Assembly (NCBI RefSeq): GCF_001457635.1
Contig: NZ_LN831051.1
Span: 930,001-994,000, forward strand
DNA from: Streptococcus pneumoniae
GTDB taxonomy: Bacteria; Bacillota; Bacilli; Lactobacillales; Streptococcaceae
DNA length: 64,000 nucleotides
Reading direction: 5' to 3'
The notes under the pieces are model-generated. The model ran no database searches. It saw only the letters and a list, made by a program, of their open reading frames with translations, and had not been told where the DNA came from. Positions 41,597-52,611 of this stretch are shown here, piece after piece. A program made the position numbers and the translations under genes. Every line of letters starts with the position of its first letter. Positions within the stretch are counted from its first letter, which is position 1.

Positions 41597-44500
41597 ATAT
41601 TTTTTAGACGTCAGAAGGGTGAATATAGAGAAACAGACCGAGTAACTCGGTTCAAATTAATCAAATCAGGGAAGCATTGGCTACGGGCCTCGACTTCTCT
41701 TTTTGGCTTGTTTAAGGTCTTGCGAGGTGGTGTTGATACTACTCAGGTCGTGACCGAAACGGTAGAAGATAAAGTAAGTCATTCAATTACTGGGCTTGAT
41801 ATCCTCAAGGGGATAGTTGCTGCGGGAACTGTCATAAGTGGAACCGTTGCAACTCAAACGAAGGTATTTACAAATGAGTCAGCAGTACTTGAAAAAACTG
41901 TAGAGAAAACGGATGCTTTGGCAACAAATGGTACAGTAGTTCTAGGTACGATATCTACAAGTAATTCAGCGAGTTCAACTAGTTTGTCAGCTTCAGAGTC
42001 GGCAAGTACATCTGCATCTGAGTCAGCCTCAACCAGCGCTTCGACCTCAGCGAGTACAAGTGCATCAGAATCAGCAAGTACATCGGATTCGACAAGTATC
42101 TCTGCATCATCTACTGTGGTAGGATCACAAACAGCTGCCGCTACAGAAGCAACTGCTAAGAAGGTCGAAGAAGATCGTAAGAAACCAGCTAGTGATTATG
42201 CAGCATCAGTTACAAATGTCAATCTCCAATCTTATGCTAAGCGACGCAAGCGTTCAGTGGATTCCATCGAGCAATTGCTGGCTTCTATAAATGCTGCTGT
42301 TTTTTCTGGCAATACGACTGTAAATGGCGCCCCTGCAATTAATGCAAGTCTAAATATTGCTAAAAGTGAGACAAAAGTTTATACAGGTGAAGGTGTAGAT
42401 TCGGTATATCGTGTTCCAATTTACTATCAATTGACAGTGATAAATGATGGTTCAAAATTGACCTTTACCTATACGGTTACGTATGTGAATCCTACAACAA
42501 AGACTCTTGGTAGTATATCAAGGATGAGTAATGGATATTCTATCTATAATTCAGGTACTTCAATACAAACAATGTTAACCCTTGGCAGTGGTCTTGGTAA
42601 ACCTTCAGGTGTAAAGAACTACATTACTGACAAAAATGGTAGACAGGTTCGATCCTATAATACATCTACAATGACGACGCATGGTAGTGGGTATACTTGG
42701 GGAAATGGTGCCCAAATGAATGGTTTCTTTGCTAAGCAAGGATATGGATTAACATCATCTTGGACTGTACCAATTAATGGAACGGATACATCCTTTACAT
42801 TTACCCCTTACGCTGCTAGAACAGATAGAATTGGAATTAACTACTTCAATGGTGGAGGAAAGGTAGTTGAATCTAGCACGACCAGTCAGTCACTTTCACA
42901 GTCTAAGTCACTCTCAGTAAGTGCTAGTCAAAGCGCCTCGGCTTCAGCGTCAACGAGTGCCTCAGCATCAGCAAGTACCAGTGCGTCAGCCTCAGCAAGC
43001 ACCAGTGCATCAGCCTCAGCAAGTACAAGCGCCTCAGCTTCAGCATCAACGAGTGCTTCGGCTTCAGCGTCAACCAGTGCGTCTGAATCGGCCTCAACCA
43101 GTGCTTCGGCTTCAGCCTCAACCAGCGCAAGTACGTCAGCGTCAACGAGTGCCTCAGCTTCAGCATCAATAAGTGCGTCGGCTTCAGCAAGTACCAGCGC
43201 CTCGGCTTCATCAAGCACATCAGCATCTGAATCAGCGTCAACGAGTGCTTCAGTCTCAGCATCGACAAGCGCTTCAGCTTCAGCAAGTACCTCAGCGTCT
43301 GAATCGGCCTCAACAAGTGCATCGGCTTCAGCAAGCACAAGCGCCTCAGCCTCAGCAAGCACAAGCGCCTCAGCTTCAGCAAGTATCTCAGCGTCTGAAT
43401 CGGCATCAACGAGTGCCTCTGAATCGGCATCAACCAGTGCATCAGCCTCTGCAAGTACCAGTGCGTCAGCTTCAGCATCAACGAGTGCGTCGGCTTCCGC
43501 ATCAACCAGTGCGTCGGCTTCCGCATCAACAAGCGCCTCGGCTTCAGCAAGCACAAGTGCGTCAGTCTCAGCATCAACGAGTGCGTCAGCTTCAGCAAGC
43601 ACCTCAGCGTCTGAATCTGCATCGACAAGCGCCTCGGCTTCAGCGTCAACGAGTGCGTCGGCTTCAGCAAGTACCAGTGCGTCAGCTTCAGCAAGCACCT
43701 CAGCGTCTGAATCTGCATCGACAAGCGCCTCGGCTTCAGCGTCAACGAGTGCGTCGGCTTCAGCAAGTACCAGTGCGTCAGCTTCAGCAAGCACCTCAGC
43801 GTCTGAATCTGCATCGACAAGCGCTTCAGCTTCAGCATCAACGAGTGCGTCGGCTTCAGCAAGTACAAGTGCCTCTGAATCGGCATCAACCAGTGCTTCA
43901 GCCTCAGCATCGACAAGCGCTTCGGCTTCAGCAAGTACAAGTGCGTCTGAGTCAGCATCAACAAGTGCGTCTGAATCCGCATCAACGTCTGCCTCAGCCT
44001 CAGCGTCAACCAGTGCCTCAGCCTCAGCATCGACAAGCGCCTCAGCTTCAGCAAGCACAAGTGCATCAGCTTCAGCAAGCACAAGTGCATCAGCTTCAGC
44101 AAGCACAAGCGCCTCAGCTTCAGCGTCAACAAGTGCGTCAGCTTCCGCATCAACGAGTGCCTCTGAATCGGCATCAACGAGTGCCTCTGAATCTGCATCA
44201 ACCAGTGCATCAGCCTCTGCAAGTACCAGTGCGTCAGCTTCAGCATCAACGAGTGCGTCGGCTTCCGCATCAACCAGTGCGTCGGCTTCCGCATCAACAA
44301 GCGCCTCGGCTTCAGCAAGCACAAGTGCGTCAGTCTCAGCATCAACGAGTGCGTCAGCTTCAGCAAGCACCTCAGCGTCTGAATCTGCATCGACAAGCGC
44401 CTCGGCTTCAGCGTCAACGAGTGCGTCGGCTTCAGCAAGTACCAGTGCATCAGCCTCTGCAAGCACAAGTGCTTCAGTCTCAGCATCAACCAGTGCGTCA

Positions 44501-46975
44501 GCTTCAGCGTCAACGAGTGCGTCAGCTTCAGCAAGCACCTCAGCGTCTGAATCTGCATCGACAAGCGCCTCGGCTTCAGCGTCAACGAGTGCGTCGGCTT
44601 CAGCAAGTACCAGTGCATCAGCCTCTGCAAGCACAAGTGCTTCAGTCTCAGCATCAACCAGTGCGTCAGCTTCAGCGTCAACGAGTGCGTCGGCTTCTGC
44701 AAGCACAAGCGCCTCGGCTTCCGCATCAACGAGTGCCTCAGCTTCAGCATCAACGAGTGCGTCAGCTTCAGCGTCAACGAGTGCGTCTGAGTCAGCATCG
44801 ACAAGCGCTTCAGCTTCAGCATCAACGAGTGCGTCGGCTTCAGCAAGTACAAGTGCCTCTGAATCGGCATCAACCAGTGCTTCAGCCTCAGCATCGACAA
44901 GCGCTTCGGCTTCAGCAAGTATCTCAGCGTCTGAATCGGCATCAACGAGTGCGTCAGCCTCAGCAAGTACTAGTGCATCAGCTTCAGCATCAACAAGCGC
45001 CTCAGCTTCAGCATCAACCAGTGCATCGGCTTCAGCATCAACAAGTGCCTCGGCTTCAGCGTCAACGAGTGCGTCTGAGTCAGCATCAACGAGTGCGTCA
45101 GCCTCAGCAAGCACATCAGCTTCTGAATCTGCATCAACCAGTGCGTCAGCCTCAGCATCGACAAGCGCCTCAGCTTCAGCAAGTACCAGTGCTTCGGCTT
45201 CCGCATCAACCAGTGCTTCAGCCTCAGCATCGACAAGCGCTTCAGCTTCAGCGTCGACAAGTGCTTCAGCCTCAGCATCGACAAGCGCTTCAGCTTCAGC
45301 ATCAACAAGTGCCTCGGCTTCAGCATCAACAAGTGCCTCGGCTTCAGCATCAACGAGTGCTTCAGCTTCAGCATCAACAAGTGCTTCAGCTTCAGCAAGT
45401 ACCAGTGCGTCGGCTTCAGCATCAACGAGTGCTTCAGTCTCAGCGTCAACCAGTGCCTCTGAATCCGCATCAACCAGTGCCTCGGCTTCAGCAAGCACCA
45501 GTGCTTCGGCTTCAGCAAGTACTAGCGCCTCAGCCTCAGCATCAACCAGTGCATCAGCCTCAGCAAGTATCTCAGCGTCTGAATCGGCATCAACGAGTGC
45601 GTCAGTCTCAGCATCAACGAGTGCCTCGGCTTCAGCAAGTACCAGTGCGTCAGCTTCAGCAAGCACAAGTGCTTCAGTCTCAGCGTCAACGAGTGCTTCG
45701 GCTTCAGCAAGTACCAGTGCGTCAGCTTCAGCAAGTACCAGTGCGTCAGCCTCAGCAAGTACTAGTGCATCAGCTTCAGCATCAACGAGTGCTTCGGCTT
45801 CAGCAAGTACAAGTGCCTCAGCTTCAGCAAGTACCAGTGCGTCAGCTTCAGCCTCAACAAGCGCCTCAGCTTCAGCATCAACAAGTGCATCGGCTTCAGC
45901 ATCAACGAGTGCGTCAGCCTCAGCAAGCACATCAGCTTCTGAATCTGCATCAACCAGTGCGTCAGCCTCAGCAAGTACCAGTGCATCAGAGTCAGCAAGT
46001 ACCAGTGCGTCAGCTTCAGCGTCAACGAGTGCGTCAGCCTCAGCAAGCACCTCAGCGTCTGAATCGGCATCAACAAGTGCGTCGGCCTCAGCAAGTACCA
46101 GTGCCTCATCCTCAGCAAGCACAAGTGCCTCAGCTTCAGCAAGTACAAGCGCCTCAGCCTCAGCCTCGACAAGTGCTTCGGCTTCAGCAAGCACAAGCGC
46201 CTCATCCTCAGCAAGCACAAGTGCCTCAGCTTCAGCAAGTACAAGTGCGTCAACCTCAGCATCAACCAGTGCTTCGGCTTCAGCAGGTAAGTCAAGACAG
46301 CAATTGCCAAATACAGGTACAGAAGTTTCCAAGTCATCTGTAGCAAGTATCTCAGCGTCTGAATCGGCATCAACGAGTGCGTCAGCCTCAGCAAGTACTA
46401 GTGCATCAGCTTCAGCAAGCACCAGTGCGTCAGCTTCCGCATCAACGAGTGCGTCCGCTTCAGCAAGCACAAGTGCGTCAGCCTCAGCAAGTACCAGTGC
46501 ATCAGAGTCAGCAAGTACCAGTGCGTCAGCTTCCGCATCAACGAGTGCGTCCGCTTCAGCAAGCACAAGTGCCTCAGCCTCAGCAAGTACCAGTGCATCA
46601 GAGTCAGCAAGTACCAGTGCGTCAGCTTCAGCGTCAACCAGCGCCTCAGCCTCAGCAAGTACCAGTGCTTCGGCCTCAGCATCGACCAGTGCGTCAGCCT
46701 CAGCAAGTACCTCAGCGTCTGAATCAGCATCAACCAGTGCCTCAGCTTCAGCGTCGACAAGTGCGTCAGCTTCAGCAAGTACCTCAGTTTCAAATTCAGC
46801 AAACCATTCGAACTCACAAGTTGGAAATACTTCTGGATCGACAGGTAAATCCCAAAAAGAATTGCCTAATACAGGTACTGAGTCGTCAATTGGATCTGTG
46901 TTACTTGGAGTTCTAGCAGCTGTTACAGGTATTGGATTGGTTGCGAAACGCCGTAAACGTGATGAAGAAGAGTAA
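41597..46975 (+). CDS. psrP: Serine-rich repeat glycoprotein adhesin PsrP (short allele)
   Basis: This is the surface adhesin of the accessory Sec system. The frame carries a KxYKxGKxW signal peptide ([18 protein letters not shown]), a short serine repeat (SRR1, ~residues 110-165), a basic binding region (~170-430) that in PsrP binds keratin-10 and DNA, a long SASASTSA repeat region (SRR2, ~430-1730), and a sortase signal LPNTG (46862-46876) with hydrophobic helix and KRRKRDEEE tail. The family's start position here is ATA (41597) with GAAAGGAAA upstream; the first normal start codons in frame are TTG 41708 and a later GTG, both inside the signal peptide. A second LPNTG lies at 46304-46318. 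About 1792 residues is much shorter than the >4000 I recall for TIGR4. Confidence 0.93.
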   Translation: MFFRRQKGEYRETDRVTRFKLIKSGKHWLRASTSLFGLFKVLRGGVDTTQVVTETVEDKVSHSITGLDILKGIVAAGTVISGTVATQTKVFTNESAVLEKTVEKTDALATNGTVVLGTISTSNSASSTSLSASESASTSASESASTSASTSASTSASESASTSDSTSISASSTVVGSQTAAATEATAKKVEEDRKKPASDYAASVTNVNLQSYAKRRKRSVDSIEQLLASINAAVFSGNTTVNGAPAINASLNIAKSETKVYTGEGVDSVYRVPIYYQLTVINDGSKLTFTYTVTYVNPTTKTLGSISRMSNGYSIYNSGTSIQTMLTLGSGLGKPSGVKNYITDKNGRQVRSYNTSTMTTHGSGYTWGNGAQMNGFFAKQGYGLTSSWTVPINGTDTSFTFTPYAARTDRIGINYFNGGGKVVESSTTSQSLSQSKSLSVSASQSASASASTSASASASTSASASASTSASASASTSASASASTSASASASTSASESASTSASASASTSASTSASTSASASASISASASASTSASASSSTSASESASTSASVSASTSASASASTSASESASTSASASASTSASASASTSASASASISASESASTSASESASTSASASASTSASASASTSASASASTSASASASTSASASASTSASVSASTSASASASTSASESASTSASASASTSASASASTSASASASTSASESASTSASASASTSASASASTSASASASTSASESASTSASASASTSASASASTSASESASTSASASASTSASASASTSASESASTSASESASTSASASASTSASASASTSASASASTSASASASTSASASASTSASASASTSASASASTSASESASTSASESASTSASASASTSASASASTSASASASTSASASASTSASASASTSASVSASTSASASASTSASESASTSASASASTSASASASTSASASASTSASVSASTSASASASTSASASASTSASESASTSASASASTSASASASTSASASASTSASVSASTSASASASTSASASASTSASASASTSASASASTSASASASTSASESASTSASASASTSASASASTSASESASTSASASASTSASASASISASESASTSASASASTSASASASTSASASASTSASASASTSASASASTSASESASTSASASASTSASESASTSASASASTSASASASTSASASASTSASASASTSASASASTSASASASTSASASASTSASASASTSASASASTSASASASTSASASASTSASASASTSASVSASTSASESASTSASASASTSASASASTSASASASTSASASASISASESASTSASVSASTSASASASTSASASASTSASVSASTSASASASTSASASASTSASASASTSASASASTSASASASTSASASASTSASASASTSASASASTSASASASTSASASASTSASESASTSASASASTSASESASTSASASASTSASASASTSASESASTSASASASTSASSSASTSASASASTSASASASTSASASASTSASSSASTSASASASTSASTSASTSASASAGKSRQQLPNTGTEVSKSSVASISASESASTSASASASTSASASASTSASASASTSASASASTSASASASTSASESASTSASASASTSASASASTSASASASTSASESASTSASASASTSASASASTSASASASTSASASASTSASESASTSASASASTSASASASTSVSNSANHSNSQVGNTSGSTGKSQKELPNTGTESSIGSVLLGVLAAVTGIGLVAKRRKRDEEE

Positions 46976-47035
46976 GACAACCTGTAAAGTTAGGCTAAAC
47001 TAACTCGCGCACATAAATCAAGGAGAAAATTGCTA

Positions 47036-49132
47036 GTGGATGATAAAATTACGGTCATTGTACCAGTATACAATGTAGAAAACTATCTGAGGAAATGTCT
47101 AGATAGTATTATTTCTCAAACATATAAAAATATTGAGATTGTTGTCGTTAATGATGGTTCTACGGATGCTTCAGGTGAAATTTGTAAAGAATTTGCAGAA
47201 ATGGCTCACCGAATTCTCTATATAGAACAAAAAAATGCTGGGCTGTCAGCTGCACGAAACACCGGTCTGAATAATATGTCCGGAAATTATGTGACCTTTG
47301 TGGATTCAGATGATTGGATTGAGTTAGATTATGTAGAAACCCTATATAAAAAAATAACAGAATATCAAGCTGATATTGCAGTTGGGAATTACTATTCTTT
47401 CAACGAAAGTGAAGGAATGCTCTACTTTCATATATCAGGAGACTCCTATTATGAGAAGGTATATGACAATGTTTCCATCTTTGAGAATTTGTCTGAAACT
47501 CAAGAAATGAGGAGTTTCGCTTTGATATCTGCTTGGGGTAAACTCTATAAGGCGAGATTGTTTGAGCAGTTGCGCTTTGACATGGGTAAATTAGGAGAAG
47601 ATGGTTACCTCAATCAAAAGGTATATTTATTATCAGAAAAGGTAATTTATTTAAATAAAGGTCTTTATGCTTATCGGATTAGAAAAGGTAGTTTATCAAG
47701 AGTTTGGACAGAAAAGTGGATGCACGCCTTAGTTGATGCTATGTCTGAACGTATTACGCTACTAGCTAATATGGGATATCCTCTAGAGAAACATTTGGCA
47801 GTTTATCGTCAGATGTTGGAAGTCAGTCTCGCCAACGGTCAAGCTAGTGGTTTATCTGACACAGCAATATATAAAGAGTTTGAAATGAAAAAAAGACTTT
47901 TAAATCAGTTAACGGTACAAGAATCAAGTGAAAAGAAAGCCATTGTCCTAGCAGCAAATTATGCCTATGTAGACCAAGTTTTAACGACAATCAAGTCTAT
48001 CTGTTACCACAATCGCTCGCTTCGTTTTTATCTGATTCATAGCGATTTTCCAAATGAATGGATCAAACAATTAAATAAGCGATTAGAGAAGTTTGATTCA
48101 GAAATTATTAATTGTCGGGTAACTTCTGAGCAAATTTCATGTTATAAATCGGATATTAGTTACACAGTTTTTTTACGCTATTTCATAGCTGATTTCGTGC
48201 AAGAAGACAAGGCCCTCTACTTGGACTGTGATCTAGTTGTAACGAAAAATCTGGATGACTTGTTTGCTACAGACTTACAAGATTATCCTTTGGCTGCTGT
48301 TAGAGATTTTGGGGGCAGAGCTTATTTTGGTCAAGAAATCTTTAATGCCGGTGTTCTCTTGGTAAACAATGCTTTTTGGAAAAAAGAGAATATGACCCAA
48401 AAATTAATTGATTTAACCAATGAATGGCATGATAAGGTGGATCAGGCAGATCAGAGCATCTTGAATATGCTTTTTGAACATAAATGGTTGGAATTGGACT
48501 TTGATTATAATCATATTGTCATTCATAAACAGTTTGCTGATTATCAATTGCCTGAGGGTCAGGATTATCCTGCTATTATTCACTATCTTTCTCATCGGAA
48601 ACCGTGGAAAGATTTGGCGGCCCAAACCTATCGTGAAGTTTGGTGGTACTATCATGGGCTTGAATGGACAGAATTGGGACAAAACCATCATTTACATCCA
48701 TTACAAAGATCTCACATCTATCCAATAAAGGAACCTTTCACTTGTCTAATCTATACTGCCTCAGACCATATTGAACAAATTGAGTCATTGGTTCAATCCT
48801 TGCCTGATATTCAGTTTAAGATAGCAGCTAGAGTAATAGTTAGTGATCGATTGGCTCAGATGACAATTTATCCAAACGTGACTATATTTAACGGAATTCA
48901 CTATTTGGTAGATGTCGATAATGAATTGGTAGAAACCAGTCAAGTACTTTTAGATATTAATCATGGTGAAAAAACAGAGGAAATTATCAATCAATTTGCT
49001 AATCTTGGCAAGCCTATCTTATCCTTTGAAAATACTAAAACCTATGAAGTAGGTCAGGAGGCATATGCTGTTGACCAAGTTCAAGCAATGATTGAAAAAT
49101 TGAGAGAAGTGGAAGATAGACATGGATTTTAA
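47036..49132 (+). CDS. Two-domain glycosyltransferase GT2-GT8 of the psrP glycosylation locus
   Basis: This 698-residue cytosolic enzyme would add sugars to PsrP. Residues ~4-300 are a GT2 (GT-A) domain: ITVIVPVYNVENYLRKCLDS, NDGSTD, and VDSDDW as the metal-binding motif. Residues ~300-560 are a GT8 domain: AIVLAANYAYVDQVLTTIKS, and DxD in LYLDCDLVV. Residues ~565-690 are a C-terminal module (ending LLDINHGEKTEE, GKPILSFENTK) shared by other genes here. I chose GTG 47036, ten bases after AAGGAG; TTG 47030 is the alternative. It is the first gene after psrP. Confidence 0.87.
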   Translation: MDDKITVIVPVYNVENYLRKCLDSIISQTYKNIEIVVVNDGSTDASGEICKEFAEMAHRILYIEQKNAGLSAARNTGLNNMSGNYVTFVDSDDWIELDYVETLYKKITEYQADIAVGNYYSFNESEGMLYFHISGDSYYEKVYDNVSIFENLSETQEMRSFALISAWGKLYKARLFEQLRFDMGKLGEDGYLNQKVYLLSEKVIYLNKGLYAYRIRKGSLSRVWTEKWMHALVDAMSERITLLANMGYPLEKHLAVYRQMLEVSLANGQASGLSDTAIYKEFEMKKRLLNQLTVQESSEKKAIVLAANYAYVDQVLTTIKSICYHNRSLRFYLIHSDFPNEWIKQLNKRLEKFDSEIINCRVTSEQISCYKSDISYTVFLRYFIADFVQEDKALYLDCDLVVTKNLDDLFATDLQDYPLAAVRDFGGRAYFGQEIFNAGVLLVNNAFWKKENMTQKLIDLTNEWHDKVDQADQSILNMLFEHKWLELDFDYNHIVIHKQFADYQLPEGQDYPAIIHYLSHRKPWKDLAAQTYREVWWYYHGLEWTELGQNHHLHPLQRSHIYPIKEPFTCLIYTASDHIEQIESLVQSLPDIQFKIAARVIVSDRLAQMTIYPNVTIFNGIHYLVDVDNELVETSQVLLDINHGEKTEEIINQFANLGKPILSFENTKTYEVGQEAYAVDQVQAMIEKLREVEDRHGF

Positions 49133-49997
49133 AGATTCTGTAAAGTTATTAGGAGATTTTCATCATATAGAGATATCTCCTACTGCTACTATTGAACTAG
49201 GAACGGATGTTACACTGCGTTCATTTATAAGTTTGGAAGCATCTGATAATGCTAAATTAACACTTGGAAATAGAGTTTTCTTTAATGATCATTGTACGAT
49301 TCGTTGTGGTAAAGAAATTGAAATCGGTAAAGATACTATGTTTGGAGATGGAGTAAGGATTTTTGACCATAACCATAAATATTCAAATTACCATATCGAA
49401 AAAATTAAATTTACTGCTGACAAAATAACTATTGGAAAAAATTGTTGGATTGGGACTAATGTCGTCATTTTAAAAGGAGTGACGATTGGGGATAATGTCA
49501 TTATTGGAGCAAATACGCTGATTTATAAAGATATACCAGCTAATTCTATCGTTACTTCCCAAGAGGATTTGAAAATCAGTCCTAGGAGACAACACCAGTT
49601 TCATGTTTTCACTTTAACAGCTTCAGACACTTTAGAAAATTTAGACTATCTTGTTCAGAATCTGCCAGAGGTAGCTTTTCATATAGCAGCTAAAACAAAT
49701 ATTTCGGATTATCTAGAAAGTTTTAATCGTTATGAAAACGTAAATATATACACAAATGTTCATCATGATGATATTATTGAGGACTTGTTGAAGAAATCAG
49801 ATATTTATTTAGATATAAACCATTGGGGAGAGGTGGATGGTATTGTCAATAGAGCAATAGAACAGAATAAGCCTGTTTATTCTTTTGAGAATACTAATCA
49901 TGATTCAAGTGGATTTAGTAAAGTTTTTAGACAAGAAGATGCAAATGGGATGGTGACAGAGATAAAAAATTTTAGGAGCCGAATAATTATAGTATGA
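49122..49997 (+). CDS. Hexapeptide-repeat acyltransferase fused to the locus-specific C-terminal module
   Basis: This 291-residue protein has residues ~1-155 as a left-handed beta-helix acyltransferase: FGDGVRIFDHNHKYSNYHIE, IGKNCWIGTNVVILKGVTIG and NVIIGANTLIYKDIPANSIV, with the catalytic-type His in FDHNH. Residues ~160-290 (FHVFTLTASDTLENLDYLVQ to FENTNHDSSG) are the same module that ends the glycosyltransferases here. I infer that it acetylates a sugar on PsrP or on a carrier in the same complex. It overlaps the preceding gene by 11 bases and the next by 4. Confidence 0.85.
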   Translation: MDFKDSVKLLGDFHHIEISPTATIELGTDVTLRSFISLEASDNAKLTLGNRVFFNDHCTIRCGKEIEIGKDTMFGDGVRIFDHNHKYSNYHIEKIKFTADKITIGKNCWIGTNVVILKGVTIGDNVIIGANTLIYKDIPANSIVTSQEDLKISPRRQHQFHVFTLTASDTLENLDYLVQNLPEVAFHIAAKTNISDYLESFNRYENVNIYTNVHHDDIIEDLLKKSDIYLDINHWGEVDGIVNRAIEQNKPVYSFENTNHDSSGFSKVFRQEDANGMVTEIKNFRSRIIIV

Positions 49998-51734
49998 AAA
50001 ACGAATTAATCAGTATTATAGTTCCAATCTATAATGTTGAAAATTATTTGCGACAGTGTTTGGATAGTATTTAGAATCAAACTTATAAAAAGTTTGAATG
50101 TATTATGGTTAATGATGGATCCACGGATAGCTCACAACAAATAGCGGAAGTGTATCTAACAGATGGTCGTTTCAAACTAATCAATCAATCTAATAAAGGT
50201 TTAAGTGGAAATACAGGGATTAGTCATATTAGAGAAGAGTCTACTTTTGTAGCCTTTGTAGATAGTGATGATTATATTTATCCTGATTTCTTAGAAACTT
50301 TAATAGAACACATCGAAGATGATGTTGATGTTATAGAAGGAATGATTGAAAATTTCCATGATGAAATAAAAGTGGATAGAGTCTGTCATGATTTTGAGAA
50401 ACAAACATTAATGACCAAGGATGACAAATTGGGGAAATTTGCATTAAATGAGCTGAGAGTTAGCGTTTTTCCAAAATTGTTTCGAAAAAGTTTATTAACA
50501 GAAGATTTTTTTCCAGAGGGATGGATATTTGAAGATTTAGCAGTTGTTCCTGAGTTGGTAAGTTATTCAGGAAAATGGATTAAATTACCAAAAGTTATCT
50601 ATGGTTACAGGATTCGTCCAAATTCAATTACTACTAAAGAGTTTTCAGAAGAAAAATTAGATGTATTTAAGATATTCGGAAAGTATGACTTGTTTTTTAA
50701 AGATGAGAGTGATGTAACAAAATTATTAGTTGAAAAAATAAAATATTTACATTTGAATTATCATGACATAGAATTTGTACCAGAGAATAATCAGTATAAA
50801 CAGTTATACAAACAAGAAAAACAAAAACTATTATCTAAAATAGCAGATTATGAAAGTAAAACTTTGATTAGTATTATAGTTCCCATCTATAATGTAGAAA
50901 ATTATTTGATACAGTGTTTGGATAGCATTCTGAATCAAACTTATCAGAATTTTGAATGTTTGTTGATAAATGATGGTTCTACAGATAATTCAGCAGAAAT
51001 CTGTAGAGAATATGTTGAGAAGGATTCTCGTTTCAAATATTTTGAAAAGGAAAATGGGGGAGTATCTTCGGCTAGAAATTTAGGTATTGAATGTTCGAAG
51101 GGGGGTATATTACTTTTATTGATTCAGACGATTGGGTGGATTCTGATTATTTGGAAGTTCTTTACAATGCGCTTATAGATGAGAAAGCTGATATATCAGT
51201 ATCTACTTATAAAAAGTTTCACATGGGGAATAATTGTTGGTATTTTCATTCCTTTCAGAGGGGTTATGAAAAAGAGTATTTACAAATCAAGAATTAATTG
51301 ATGAATTTATAGATTTAGACACTTTTGACTACTCATATCGTTTTGTATGTGGCAAATTAGTTCGCAAATGTCTATCAGATAAGATTGCTTTTAACGAAAT
51401 GACAACTCTTGGGGAAGATATGGAATTTTGGTTAAAATTATATCTTATTTCTAGTAGAGTTGTGTATGTCAATAGGGATAGCTATATTTATCGTATCGAT
51501 AATGTTAATAGGCGTTTCGGATTAGAAAAAATTCGTAGCGATATTCAACAAAGATTGAATTTTATTACATTTCTTGTTTCTAGGAAAATAGATACTACAA
51601 AATATTTATCTCATTTTATACTGTTTTTAAAAGAAAGACGTCAAGTAATGAGTGAACAAACAATTTATGATGCTACTAAAACTATAAGATGGATTGATGA
51701 AATCTTATTTTTATTAGAGGATTCGAATAGGTAA
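49994..51734 (+). pseudogene. Tandem GT2-GT2 glycosyltransferase, broken by one stop and at least two frameshifts
   Basis: ATG 49994 opens a GT2 domain (MKNELISIIVPIYNVENYL). A TAG at 50072-50074 interrupts it at codon 27, yet the same frame continues through NDGSTDSSQQIAEV. A second GT2 domain starts near 50866 (KTLISIIVPIYNVENYLIQC). At 51099-51104 a run of six G is one base short, so YITFIDSDDW lies in the next frame (from 51091). That frame ends at 51297 and the C-terminal part (TLGEDMEFWLKLYL) is in a third reading from 51399. No full product can be made. Confidence 0.85.
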
Positions 51735-51738
51735 TAAT

Positions 51739-52610
51739 ATGAAACAAGAGTTAATCAGTATTGTCGTTCCAATCTACAGTGTTGAGAATTATTTACGAAT
51801 GTGATTGGATAGAATTAAGAATCAGACGTATCAACATTTGAGGATTTATTAATCAATGATGCCTCTCCAGATAATTCAGCAGATATTTGTAGGGAATATG
51901 TTGAAAAAAGATTCTCGCTTTCAATACTTTGTCAAAGAAAATGGTGGACTATCAGCTTCACGTAATTATGGAATAAGGCAATCAAAAGGTTCCTATCTTA
52001 CTTTTATAGATTCAGATGATTGGATAGATTCTTCTTACTTAGAAACTCTATATGAACTGATAATAAAGCATAAAGCAGATGTTTCAATAGCTTGTTATGG
52101 TGCTTATGATAAGGAAAGAGCAACTTATCTTTTTTATGCTTATGGAGATGAGTATGAAAAAGTTTATAGTGGGAGAGAAGTTGTTGAACAGTTCCCCATT
52201 TTTGAAGTGGAGATTTAACATATAATACGTCATAGAGGATGTTATTAAAATGTGAACTATTTGATCAAATAACATTTCCAGCAGGAAGGATTAAAGAAGA
52301 TATAGGTACAAATTATGAGTTATTTATGCAAGTAAAAAATAACTTATATATCGTATTCGAAAGATTAGCATTTCAAATAATGGTTTTTCAGAAAAAAATG
52401 ATTAGAGATAATCATGATTTGAGATTGGAAAGGATTGCGATGGTAGCATAAAAAGATTACGATATAAGTCAGTACGTTTAACAACATCATTTTTATCTAG
52501 GCTATTGGCATCGAATTGCAAATGAAAAAGGACTAGAAAACAGTATTGAAACTAAGAGGCTAGAGGAGTTAGACTTTTTATTAACAGGGATAATCTATGA
52601 GGAGAAATAA
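51739..52610 (+). pseudogene. GT2 glycosyltransferase, heavily decayed
   Basis: The start MKQELISIVVPIYSVENYLRM is followed by TGA. The donor-binding motif region is scrambled by frameshifts and a short deletion, then KENGGLSASRNYGIRQSKGS and YLTFIDSDDWIDSSYLETL are readable at 51937-52053. More stops follow at about 52216 and 52449. The closing segment, ending EELDFLLTGIIYEEK at 52610, is recognisable. It is the most damaged gene of the island and similar in sequence to its neighbour, so it is probably an old tandem copy. Confidence 0.83.
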
Positions 52611-52611
52611 A

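Noticed and set aside
42924..46980. Very long open frames on the minus strand and in other frames across the psrP repeats (up to 1350 codons)
   Set aside because: They arise from the biased, periodic Ser/Ala/Thr codons of the repeat, have no start signals, and give low-complexity LVDAEAEA or QHQRV text.
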